Below are positions 1-10,000 of a DNA stretch of 37,000 nt, piece by piece; position 1 is the first letter of the stretch, and each line of letters begins with the position of its first letter. Origin of the DNA: Mesostigma viride (taxonomy: Eukaryota > Streptophyta > Mesostigmatophyceae > Mesostigmatales > Mesostigmataceae). The notes below the pieces were generated by a model. That model ran no database searches. It saw only the letters and a program-made list of their open reading frames with translations, and had not been told where the DNA came from. A program made the position numbers and the translations under genes. The stretch spans positions 209,001 to 246,000 of the forward strand of contig RPFO01000041.1 of NCBI GenBank assembly GCA_009746045.1, in the 5' to 3' direction.

Positions 1-640
1 GCTTCCGTACCTTGCTTAGGCACCGACTAGCATCTAGACACCAATCTTTGATGCCCACCTGACTAGGCGCCCAGGCCGGCGACTACCGGCCAGCGGATAG
101 ATGCCACTCGGGAGCACAACTGGGGGGGTCGCTAGTTTTGCAGAATTGGCGCTGCGACAATCCGCTCTCGTGAAAGGCGTCCAGAATCTTCCGCTTGGTG
201 CGCATATCCCTGAACATGTAATTTCATCTCGCGGCGCACGGCTTACTTTTTCGCCCTTGTCAGCTGGTTTGTCGGAGTTAACCAGCCCCGCTTCTGATGC
301 CGTGGTTAGCCCTGCCTGTCGTAGTTGCTTTTCCCTCGTCCTCGGTGACATGCGGCACAAGAAAGCTTGCAGGTCCAGACCTGCGGGGGGCGGGCATCAC
401 GCGAGCCGCCGACAGCTGGCCCTGCGGATGATGGACTGCACTCCGGCTCGCCTGACCCGCTCGCCATAGCGGCTCACCGTATATAGTTAGAGACCTCAGA
501 CCACGGATGCAGTCACGTGTTCAATAATTAGTTAATTGATCATTAACTGATGCAGCTGACTAGCACTCTCTAACAAAAGTCACGTGCCAACGTACTGTAC
601 GTAGCCAGCGTGTGCCTCTCTCACCTCCTTACAGTATACC
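1..640. other. Non-coding stretch, no supported gene
   Basis: Open frames exist on both strands between about 34 and 469, but they overlap each other, have no recognisable domain and no compositional support. I see no RNA gene or clear repeat here. The stretch leads into the motif cluster that begins near 740. Confidence 0.4.
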
Positions 641-743
641 ATGTTAATTACGCCGGCAGAAGGGGAATTCATAAGGTGGGGCGCCTACAGTGCCACGTGT
701 ACTGATGTACGGTTATTGTGGATGCGACAGCCCACCGACCAAC

Positions 744-1056
744 ACAGCAAGGTGGGCCACCTGTTCCACGTACTCAGATTTTGGAAGAGCCAGTCCCACC
801 AACGCAGCAACTCAACGCAGCAAGGTGGGGCACCTGTTCCACGTACTCAGATTTTGGATGGGACTGTTCCACCTACGCAGCAAGGTGGGGCACCTGTTCC
901 TCGTACTCAGATTTTGGATGGGACTGTTCCACATACGCAGCAAGGTGGGCCACATGTTCCACGTACTCGGATTTTGGATGGGACTGTCCCACCTACGCGG
1001 CAAGGTGGGGCACCTGTTCCACGTACTCAGATTGTGGTTGAGACCGTCCCACAGGC
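744..1056. repeat. 60-bp tandem repeat (about five units)
   Basis: Units start near 744, 817, 877, 937 and 997. The last three intervals are exactly 60 bp; the first is longer because of an insertion. Each unit carries CAGCAAGGTGGGGCACCTG, then TTCCACGTACTCAG and ATTTTGGATGGGACTG. The recurring GTGGG/GTCCCAC words link it to clusters at 1068-1190 and 3265-3490. Because 60 is divisible by 3, it stays open in several frames on both strands; those frames are treated as artefacts. Confidence 0.85.
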
Positions 1057-1067
1057 GCATACAGCCC

Positions 1068-1190
1068 ACTTCCACGGCTACGTGGTACGCGAACCGTCCC
1101 ACTTTCACGGCTAAGTGGTACGCGAACCGTCCCACTTTCACGGCTACGTAGTACGCAAACGTCCCACTTCCACGTGGTGTGGGAACAGCC
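1068..1190. repeat. 33-bp tandem repeat with GTCCCAC motif
   Basis: Units begin near 1068, 1101, 1134 and 1166, each reading roughly ACTTTCACGGCTACGTGG then TACGCGAACCGTCCC. It follows the 60-bp array directly and shares its GTCCCAC word, so the two together form one cluster. Confidence 0.75.
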
Positions 1191-1378
1191 CAAGTACCCG
1201 TGAGGCGGTGTACTGTACTGTGTACATATACACACAAGTGGTCACATATCACTACCAAGACCTATATTTCACTACACCGCACATACGTATTGTATATAAT
1301 TCGACGTGGCTTTATTATCAAGTATCGTTAACTGCATAAATACTTGCACTACGTGAGCAGCTAGCGGTACAATATAGC

Positions 1379-1921
1379 TTGTTTTTCTTCTTGAAACAAT
1401 GGATTAAAGCGCTTCATCATGGTTCAGAGGCAGATTCGGAGGCTGCTTATGAGGCAGCTTCCGGGGCCTCTACACCGGTGAAGGTCCAGCCCAGCGTTGA
1501 TGTTGATGATGAGTTGAACTCCACCCCAGACCTAGCGTCCTCTACAAATGATGAGGACATAAGTACCAAGGCATCGCCTTCAGGTCTTACAGTGATCCAG
1601 GAAGAACAACCAGCTTCTGCATCCTTGGCTTCTGAGACTCACAACCGGCAAGGGAATGAAGCGGAGGCCGTTTTGGCAAGAACAGATTCCGGGGGGTCTT
1701 CAGATTCCGGGGATTCGGAGAAGTTTTGGAAGCTGGTGCGCACCCAGAAAGGCATTCTCTTACCGACCAAGAAGCCGGGGCAGTTTCTACACGTCGCAGC
1801 TGGTTCAAGCTCTGAGCCCAGCGATTCAAGTTCTGAGGATAATGAAGGGAATTCCAGTGACGAAGAGTGGTCCGTGGACGTCAGCTCTGGTCAACCCGAT
1901 GTCGGTTCTTTGCAAATATGA
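1379..1921 (+). CDS. Acidic Ser-rich open frame, possible terminal exon
   Basis: This is an open stretch of about 180 codons ending at a TGA at 1919-1921. The product is rich in Ser, Glu and Asp with low-complexity runs (SSSEPSDSSSEDNEGNSSDEE near the C-terminus) and no recognisable domain. There is no in-frame ATG: the frame opens at a TTG, just after a pyrimidine-rich tract. If real, it is therefore more likely a 3' exon of a gene whose start lies upstream, or a decayed coding remnant, than a complete gene. It sits between the two GTCCCAC clusters. Acidic Ser-rich proteins are common in eukaryotic nuclei, but no function can be assigned. Confidence 0.35.
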   Translation: MFFFLKQWIKALHHGSEADSEAAYEAASGASTPVKVQPSVDVDDELNSTPDLASSTNDEDISTKASPSGLTVIQEEQPASASLASETHNRQGNEAEAVLARTDSGGSSDSGDSEKFWKLVRTQKGILLPTKKPGQFLHVAAGSSSEPSDSSSEDNEGNSSDEEWSVDVSSGQPDVGSLQI

Positions 1922-2760
1922 CTGAACACAGGTGCGTGATTCAGAATCCTTCCAATCACGAATCCCGTTGCTGGGTTCCCCATGATGGCCATTGTGCTGA
2001 TGCTTAAAGGGTTTTCGCATGAGTAAATGTGAGGCCATGTGCATTATAACCGCGTTGTTCAGTTTGGGGTAATTCCAAGTGTGGGCACAAAGTTTGCGCA
2101 TTCATTCATTGTGTTCATGTAGTTCTGTTTTGTGCAACCATGCACTACATGCAGGCTGCAGGCTAGGCGTATTGTGTTGATGGACAGTTTTTTGCAAGCA
2201 CGATCGAATGCGAGGCCTTGTGAATTTTAATGCCTGCGTGGACGTCATAGGCAATCATGCATACATGGGTGTGTGCATAATAAAAATGCTGTCAATTTTC
2301 ACAACCATACACGTGCAGGCACACACATGGCCGTGTGGATGATGTGAAATTTTTTGCCACCATGTATATGCATGGCCATGAGGTGCGGCATGGTTATTCA
2401 TGATTCCTTACTTGAAAATCTGGCACCCTTTTTACACCATTACAACAACCATGGATGCATTCTCTTGCCCACATCTTGCTAGCACGGTAATTGTTTGAGT
2501 CAATCTTTTATGATCCTAATCCAAAGCTTCCGAGTTATGACGTGGTTGTACATGTGCATCACTTGGATTATGGCGATTGCAGACCCAGTCATCAAGTTTC
2601 GCACGTACGAGCGCTTGGCTGACCTGGAGCCTGTTGTCTTGTACATGATTGCCCGAATTCTCCCGATTTCTGGCCTGCGCAGGTTGTCTCCTTGATGATG
2701 GCGGTGGCGACTGCACCACGATGTCATTTCTTATCGTGGTGTTGTTATGTTGTTGTTATA
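1922..2760. other. Non-coding stretch rich in CATG/TGCATG words
   Basis: AT-richer sequence with many short alternating words such as CATGCA, TGCATG and GTGTGTGCATAA. It could be the 3' flank of the 1379-1921 frame. No convincing gene, RNA or structured repeat is seen. Confidence 0.4.
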
Positions 2761-3030
2761 TGGTGGGGGTGGGGGTGGGGGTGGGGTGGGGGTGGGGTGG
2801 GGGGGGGTGGGGGTGGGGGGTGGGGTGGGGGTGGGGGTGGGGTGGGGTGGGGGTGGGGGTGGGGGTGGGGGTGGGGGTGGGGTGGGGGGTGGGGGTGGGG
2901 GTGGGGTGGGGGTGGGGTGGGGGTGGGGGTGGGGTGGGGGTGGGGGTGGGTGGGGTGGGGGTGGGAAGTGGGGTGAAGTGGGGTGAAGTGGGGTGAAGTG
3001 GGGTGAAGTGGGGTGGGGGTGGGGGGTTCT
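2761..3030 (+). repeat. G-rich minisatellite, (GGGGGTG)n-like
   Basis: About 240 bp is made almost only of runs of 4-6 G separated by single T, followed by five GGGGTGAAGT units (about 2965-3015). G-run density on one strand far exceeds what is needed for G-quadruplex formation. Frames through it give poly-Gly/Val/Trp or poly-Pro/His and are not genes. The unit does not match plant or algal telomere repeats (TTTAGGG, TTTTAGGG). Confidence 0.9.
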
Positions 3031-3264
3031 AACCCCACCCCCATGCACCATATAACAATAACAATGTTGTCATACAAATCTGCAAGAACTACCATATTTG
3101 CACTTGATTGATTTAATTTCCAGCGTATTATCGGTTGCACACAGATCAAGTGTCCCTACGCCATGAGCAAACGTGCAGAATAGGTAGCATGCCCCATAGG
3201 AGTAATAGGGACATGTATGTATAACATATGTAGGAGTATGACACATAGAGCCCATATGTGCGTA

Positions 3265-3490
3265 GCCACTACATTCAGGAAGGTGGGACACATAGAAACA
3301 TACAGTTAGGTGGGACACAGCTTCAAGTTCGGGTAGGTGAGACAGACCTGTATCACAAATGCCGGTAGGTGGGACACCATGTTTTTCCAAATTCAACAAG
3401 GTGGGACATAATGTCAGTTAGGTGGGACACCTGAACATGTCCCGCTTTGCTGAATTTGTCCCACCTACCGGAGTTGGAACACTGTCCCAC
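3265..3490. repeat. Cluster of AGGTGGGACA motifs with an inverted pair
   Basis: AGGTGGGACA or one-base variants recur near 3280, 3308, 3334, 3366, 3400 and 3420. The orientation then flips to TGTCCCACCT near 3457 and 3483. Spacing is irregular (20-35 bp), so it is a dispersed-motif cluster rather than a strict tandem array. The motif matches the GTCCCAC words at 744-1190 on the other side of the 1379-1921 frame. Confidence 0.7.
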
Positions 3491-4560
3491 CTTCGTGAGC
3501 TGCCCCTGTAAAGCGCACAGCGAGCGCAGCGAGCCGCGAGCGAAGCGAGCACCGTACTCTACTATTCCTCTCCGGAGCGCAGCGAAGGAGCACGTTACTT
3601 ATAGAAAAAGATACGCCAACGAATTTCAGACCTACGGCCGCTTACGATTCCTCTCCAGAGCGCAGCGAAGGAGCACGGGCAATTTCAGCGAGGGACGGAA
3701 GGAAACCAGCGCCGACGGGCCATGGGCCACGGGCCACGGGCCATGGGCCACGGGCTAGAGCCACCCCAGCGCCCAGCAGCGCGCGGTCGGCCCACCACTT
3801 CAGCAGCGTGCAGCATCGGGGCCCAGCATGAAATTTCAAATGATGGCCGCGGGAAGACGGGATGGCTGTCGACAGCCGCCTGTTCAGGAGGTCGTGACTG
3901 TTGGGCAAGCTACGTTTTCATTGTTGGACGCTTTGAAACGGGGTACAATGACGCCGTCTTTCATGACGGTTCTTTGGAGCGCCTGGACTGTGGGTGCCGC
4001 GAGCTCTTGGAAAAGATTGCGGGGAAGATGACTGTCGGGGTAAGAAGGTGGCACCCGTTCTGACGCCTGGGTAAGCTGCGTTTGTTGTTTGCTGGGCTTT
4101 GGAACGGTGTCACATAAGCATTTTGGCTTCCAGTCGGTCTCTTTCGAGCGGATAGGGAGAGGCAGTTTGCCTACCGGGCGGTTCCATAGCAGCACTGTCC
4201 CGCCATGCACATATTCCACCCTCTTTTTATCTCGGTTTTGTTTTATTTCGATTTGGGACGCTTTGGAACGGCGTTTCATGTTTAATGCATTCCTATGCTT
4301 CGAGCCCGTCTGTTTGCTTTGTGTTTCCGTCATCAGCGGGAAAGGAGGCCCATTTTCCTCGGCAACAACATTCGTTGAGTCACTTCCCGCATGGCAGGTA
4401 TGCCTCCCGCTCTTTGTTGCTGTATTTCGGTCGGGGACACACGCCGGCGAACGCCTTTCCATTCCTTTTCCTGCACTCACGCATTATTTTTCCATTGTGT
4501 TTCGGTCAGCCACGGGAAGTGTTCCTGTTTTTGCTGCATCTGCGTGGGCTGTTGCTTTAA
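3491..4560. other. Non-coding stretch with short low-complexity runs
   Basis: Contains GAGCGCAGCGA-type runs (3520-3560, repeated near 3655-3675) and a seven-base repeat at 3717-3754. Three diverged copies of the phrase GGACGCTTTGGAACGG occur near 3925, 4096 and 4256. The long frame 4089-4703 starts at a TTG, has no domain and runs into the 466-bp duplicated segment, so it is not called. Confidence 0.4.
3717..3754. repeat. 7-bp tandem repeat (GGGCCAY)5
   Basis: Five consecutive GGGCCAT/GGGCCAC heptamers followed by GGG. A short microsatellite with no sign of function. Confidence 0.8.
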
Positions 4561-5026
4561 AATCGGATTTCTCTGAAAATAGTTTATTAAACAGAATGCG
4601 GGAAAGAAAGGGCCGCCACAACCTTGTGGCTGTACATGCAGAGAGGCTTGTTAGACGAATGGGGACGGCTTGTTGCTTACCGGGGAATCCTACTGGCAAC
4701 TAGCTTTACCTTTTGTAAGTCAGGCGCCGTTTGTTTGAACGGCCGGCCATGTGTGGAATGCTGACGGAAGTTGCGTCAAAAAGCTGTAATAAAATCTGAT
4801 GTAACCAGCACTCACCAATTGATTGGTGTGCTGCTTGGTTGGGTAGTGTGTTCAGGGTTGCATTCGAAGAGTACACATGGCCTGACAGCTCAGAGGTGTG
4901 ACAGATGAGCTGGCTGGCTGAATTATTAAATTGTCAGCGTTAGGATATTTCTGGTTTTGCCGTTTTCCATTTTGACGGTAGGCTTGATAAGCATGGTCGG
5001 CGGGTTGTGACCCGTAATTGTTTCTT
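4561..5026. repeat. Long direct repeat, copy 1 (466 bp)
   Basis: Nearly identical to 16988-17457. The differences I found are one C/T change (GTTGCTTACC versus GTTGTTTACC) and a 4-bp indel (GGATATTTC versus GGATAATAATTTC). It begins AATCGGATTTCTCTG and ends CCCGTAATTGTTTCTT. Flanking sequence diverges abruptly at both edges. There are no TG/CA termini, so it is not an obvious LTR. The copies are in the same orientation and lie outside the inverted-repeat element at 5879-16764. Confidence 0.95.
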
Positions 5027-5878
5027 GGAATGTGCTCACTGAAGCAGTATGAGCGGCCTCGCTGCTATGGCGGCGGGGCTAAAGAAAATTAGGCAAAGAC
5101 CCCGTCCTTGCCTGCTATGAAGTCGCGGGCTTTGCGACTTCACGGCAGGTAGGGGCGGTTTGAACGGAACGGAAATTTCGCGTTACCAATGTGCCAAGTG
5201 GTTCTGGTTGGCACCTTGCTGGGCAGCGTCTCGGTGGTCATAGAAAGTGGGCTGGGCGCCCCGCCCCGGCTGCTGGTAATTCCAGCAGCGGAGCCAATCA
5301 TGTCGACTAAGAAGTCCGCAGCTAATGCGGAAACTGTGCGAAGGTCAATAGATTAATTTGGATTCCATGAGACTGCGCTGGTAGTCAGTCAGCGGCCCAC
5401 AGCCTAGGGCGCTGCATGGCGCTGCCTTCGGCTTGGTGCGCGGCCCTTTTTTGTTATGGGCCAGCGAGGGATATAAGGGTGACGCGCGGCCGGCTAATTT
5501 CTTGCGTCCCGGAAGAAAATATATTTGCAAAATTCCCACAAAAGGAACCGAGTATCGGAAAGGCGTCTCGGCTGGCAGTGGCAGTGCCTGGCCTTGTCGT
5601 CTCTCCCTGCTCAGCACCCGGCAGGTAGCGGTTCAAACCCTGGTGGCGTCGGAATGCGAATTTTCTGGGTTTTTATCTGGAATAATATTTTGCTGAGGCG
5701 GCTCCGCGGATTCGCTAACCTTTTATCGTCGGGCCCCTTAGGGGGTTATTATAGCCTTGTGCGGGCTGAGTCGCCATGAAGGAGATGTTGCGACACGCCC
5801 CACTTTGTGGTCTTTTTATGGAAGCGGCTACCCTCGAGGCTGCCTGGAGGAGGGGGGGGGATTCTTCTTCTTTTCTTT
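5027..5878. other. Non-coding stretch left of the TIR element
   Basis: No gene is supported. Two short hairpins are visible: 5118-5142 (TGAAGTCGC / GCGACTTCA) and 5269-5289 (GCTGCTGG, loop TAATT, CCAGCAGC). The latter superficially resembles an 18S rRNA motif, but no surrounding rRNA is present. The stretch ends in a pyrimidine-rich run that abuts the inverted repeat at 5879. Confidence 0.4.
5118..5142. repeat. Small perfect hairpin (9-bp arms)
   Basis: TGAAGTCGC at 5118-5126 and GCGACTTCA at 5134-5142 are perfect reverse complements around a 7-base loop, with a further CCTGC/GCAGG pairing just outside. No T-run follows and no gene ends nearby, so no terminator role is claimed. Confidence 0.6.
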
Positions 5879-5910
5879 CCCTAAGCTCACCCGCGTTTGT
5901 ACTCCAGCAC
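5879..5910 (+). repeat. Left terminal inverted repeat (32 bp)
   Basis: The exact reverse complement lies at 16733-16764. The outermost bases are CCCTAAG, preceded by TTT. Similarity stops abruptly outside the repeat, as expected of a transposon end. Confidence 0.95.
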
Positions 5911-6000
5911 GCATTTTGTACTCCGCATTAAAACAGTTTTTTTTTAGGGTTCTGATGTGAGAACTTGAGTCCTTATGGAAAAGTAATGTCGCGGGACCCC

Positions 6001-6669
6001 TGACAGCGTGACACCGTGACACCCTGACACCCTGACACCCTGACACCGTGACACCATGACACCCTGACACCGCAGCAGCCATAAACGCCTTAAATACACT
6101 TGTTACACATATTCATACTGATTGAGAAAGAAAAGTTATGTCGCGGGACCCCGGCCTGACACCGTGACACCCTGACACCCTGACACCCTGACACCGCAGC
6201 AGCCATAAATGCATATAAATGCACTAGCTTGTTACACGCATTCATGAATCCTGATTGAGAAGGAAAACTTGTGTCGCGGGACCCCGGCCTGACACCCTGA
6301 CACCGTGACACCCCAAGGTGACACCCTGACACCGTGACGCCATGACACCGTGACACCATGACACCCTGACACCGCAGCAGCCATCAATGCATATTAATGC
6401 ACTTGTTACACATGTTCATGCTGATTGAGATGGAAAAGTTATGTCGCGGGACCCCGGCCTGACACCATGACACCGTGACACCGTGACACCGTGACACCGT
6501 GACACCATGACGCCATGACACCGTGACACCATGACACCCTGACACCGCAGCAGCCATCAATGCATATTAATGCACTTGTTACACATGTTCATGCTGACTG
6601 AGACGGAAAAGTTATGTCGCGGGACCCCGGCCTGACACCATGACACCATGACACCACATGACACCACAG
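6001..6669 (+). repeat. Left subterminal array of NTGACACC octamers
   Basis: Runs of 8-bp units (CTGACACC, GTGACACC, ATGACACC) are grouped in blocks separated by a conserved spacer of about 85 bp. The spacer starts GCAGCAGCCATAAATGC and ends ATGTCGCGGGACCCCGGC. Spacer copies start near 6072, 6196, 6374 and 6547; intervals of 124, 178 and 173 bp vary with the number of octamers. A partial spacer end precedes the first block (5965-6000). The same octamer in reverse orientation fills the right end of the element, so it is probably a protein-binding array. Confidence 0.9.
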
Positions 6670-7018
6670 CACCGGGACATCATGTCTGAACAAAGCTAGT
6701 TCCAGCCCTTGACATAACCTCATGGCAGTCATGTTAACATGTTGAGAAAAAGGCTGATGTCGAATCCTAATATGCATGTCATTGTAGATCACTACTCGTA
6801 AGATCTATGCATGTCGCATATACCACATTCGACGACTGCACATTTCAAGACTGCACGTGTATATATATCATTATGAATGCATATACTGCTCAGTAACATG
6901 CCCAACTAGCATAACTTGACTGGCATAACACAAAGGCATCAACTGTGAACCTCTAATAATAAGCATGCCAGCGTCCATGAATTCAGGGGCATCCATGCTC
7001 GGATCCACCCTTCCTCGA

Positions 7019-7038
7019 CTACGCCCCGTCAAAGTCGG

Positions 7039-7076
<38 letters not shown>

Positions 7077-10000
7077 CCCCCCTCCTCACTACTACTACCA
7101 CTGGAAGAGTGTGGCACCTCAAGATCACTGGCTGCATCGGCGTCCATGGCATCGCCCACGTGCGTCCCGCGATTAAACGCATTGGCCGCGTGGGGGCAAC
7201 CACAAACAAACTGGAGGACATCATCCAGCTTATCGTACGTTGCTACCTTCCCATCTGCCCAGATTGTCTCGATGTGCAATGCCCCGTCATCTTCAGACAC
7301 CCCGAGAACCCAACCATGAAACCGCTTTCGGGATGAGCCCCAGAGCGCACACAACCTCATGCCTTTGAGAGCGCACGTGCCATGGTCGGCAAAGTATGAG
7401 GCACAAGCCGACTTGCAAGTTACAGTAGCGGATCGCAAGGTTTGGTAGCCCGCATAATGCACCCCCGGATGGTCTTCCAGAGCTTGAAGGGTAGCTTTGG
7501 ACAGCTTGCGGGCTCCCGTAAGGGTTGGTGTGAAAGTGGCACGGCCTGTGGAGACCGTCCAATGCTGCACTATGATATCGGAAGTCGCCACTGTCAACCC
7601 CTGCCCAGCCCCGCCTGCAAGGGAGAACTTGCTGAACTGCCCATCCCAGTTGGGGGAATACAACACAGACACCGTGACAGTCTTGCACGAGCGGACGTTT
7701 GTAGCATCTATCACCTTGACCAAGATCTCCTCTGTCCATGGCATGCCATACCCGCACACCACGGCTGGCCGCTTGATCACCAGCATGTCGCCACGATTAA
7801 TGATATCAGGTTGTACCGTGAAAACTCGGTCCGTGGTGGTGGTGGTGGTGGTGGTGGTGACCGCAGGACCCTCGGAAATGGTGCCAGATTCTGCCAGCCG
7901 CGCCGCCCGTCGAACTGTTGCCTGGAGTTGATGTGGGCGGTTGTTCTCGCCTGCATGGGACAAAATAGGATGGACAGGCTCCTCAAGCGCCCGAGCCGCC
8001 CTGATGACAGACTGGTCCCCTGCGGGGCGCAAGCAGAATGGAATGGGCTTGTTTGCCTGTTCCTTTCTGCACGCCGATATCTTCTCAACCATAATGTCAA
8101 AGGCGGATGGAGATTCCTCAACATCACCGGGCTGCTCGGGAAAGTTGCTGATCTCGGCATTAAGCTCTTGCTGCTTCTCATCGCTGATAAAATAAAACTT
8201 TTCGTTCAGCTTGGAGCAGTGTGAGCGGATGGCCTTCTCCGGGTCCCAGTCCCGAAAAGGTGCAAGGCCAGGGCTGCCTTTGGGGGCCTTCACCGCCTCC
8301 ATGACCAGAGCACCGACAAGAATCTTCCCATCACTCGCACGCCTGCCAATTGGGTGGACACCATCACAAGGCTCCTGATTTGGTCCGCACGGCTGCCAAC
8401 GGTTTGCCGGGACACGAGCTAGCGCTTCAGATGTGGCCAACCTGTACCTTAGAAAACAGTCATCACCAATGTCTTCCTGCTGGTCCTCGGGCTTTCGGCC
8501 AAACAACTCAATATCAAAGACCTTGGACACTGGTGTTTTCTCCTTGACCAAGTGATAGGAGGCGGCGTTGGCGGCGATGACATCAGCGACAGTGGCAGCA
8601 GTGGCACTCCCAGCGACCGCGGCGCGCACGGCAGCGCCGGCAGGGGCGGCGCCGGCAGCGGTGGCACTCCCAGCGACCGCGGCGCGCGGGGCAGCGCTGG
8701 CAGGGGCGGCGGTGGCAGCTGTGGAACTCCCAGCGACCGCGGCGCGCACGGCAGCGCCGGCAGGGGCGGCGCCGGCAGCGGTGGCACTCCCAGCGACCGC
8801 GGCGCGCAGGGCAGCGCTGGCAGGGGCGGCGGTGGCAGCGGTGGAACTCCCAGCGACCGCGGCGCGCACGGCAGCGCCGGCAGGGGCGGCGCCGGCAGCG
8901 GTGGCACTCCCAGCGACCGCGGCGCGCGGGGCAGCGCCGGCAGGGGCGGCGGTGGCAGCGGTGGAACTCCCAGCGACCGCGGCGCGCACGGCAGCGCCGG
9001 CAGCGGTGGCACTCCCAGCGACCGCGGCGCGTGCGGCAGCGCTGGCAGGGGCGGCAGTGGCAGCGGTGGCACTCCCAGCGACCGCAGCGCGTGCGGCAGC
9101 GCCGGCAGGGGCGGCGGGGCAGCGGTGGAATTCCCAGCGACCGCGGCGCGCGGGGCAGCGCCGGCAGCGGTGGCACTCCCAGCGACCGCGGCGCGTGCGG
9201 CAGCGCTGGCAGGGGCGGCAGTGGCAGCGGTGGCACTCCCAGCGACCGCGGCGCGTGCGGCAGCGCTGGCAGGGGCGGCGTGGCAGCGGTGGCACTCCCA
9301 GCGACCGCGGCGCGTGCGGCAGCGCCGGCAGGGGCGGCGCCGGCAGCGGTGGAATTCCCAGCGACCGCGGCGCGCGGGGCAGCGCCGGCAGGGGCGGCGC
9401 CAGCAGCGGTGGCACTCCCAGCGACCGCGGCGCGACGAGAAACGGCGGTCGCAACAGCCGTGGCAGATGCATCGAGAACCTTGACCACGTCAGCAGACTT
9501 CACCCAACGGCCAAGGTTCGGGTCGATGCAGCCGTCCAGCCATTCCGTGAAATTGTAGGCTGCCTTGATTTCCTGTGTCAAGATGGTGGAAAAAGAAAGC
9601 GAAGTCCAAGGGTAGCATTAAGTCACACAATGACAATTGATACATTATTCTGGCATAGGAAAAAGGAATCAGCATAACAACAATGTCATGTCGTGAGGAA
9701 ACCACATAATTGCTTTATACAATACCCACAAACAAACATGTTACCTTGGACATGGGGGGCTTGGGGTTGATGAGAGCCATGCTCGCGTTCGGCCCTTTCT
9801 TCCAGAAGTGGTCGAAGGCGTCACCAAGGCCGTTGAGGACATCCTTGAATGTCGCCATTGTGACCGGGGCAAGGTCAGAGACCTTGTTCTTCATGCCAGC
9901 AAACCAACGGCACCACCACCCAAAACGCTGGTCTACATCGTTATGAGTGTGCCCCGGAGGTAAACGGCAGAGGCGAATGCGTTTAAAGAGCCTACGCACA

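Noticed and set aside
2495-2727. Short overlapping frames on both strands
   Set aside because: Under 80 codons, mutually overlapping, with no domain or ATG context support.
2761-3030. Interstitial telomere repeat
   Set aside because: The unit is GGGGGTG/GGGGTG and lacks the TTTAGGG or TTTTAGGG motif.
4089-4703. 204-codon plus-strand frame
   Set aside because: Starts at TTG, has no domain, and its 3' part is the 466-bp duplicated repeat, whose second copy is not read as the same protein.
5269-5289. GGTAATTCCAGC, resembling a conserved 18S rRNA segment
   Set aside because: It is the loop and arm of a small perfect hairpin; no neighbouring rRNA sequence is present.
6001-6669. Possible CRISPR-like array
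   Set aside because: The intervening 85-bp segments are themselves repeated, so it is a compound tandem array.
8552-9677. Long plus-strand Gly/Ser (silk-like) and Ala-rich frames
   Set aside because: They are translations of the 60-bp minisatellite, which stays open in all frames. The minus strand carries the spliced DUF7869 gene with clear domains on both sides.
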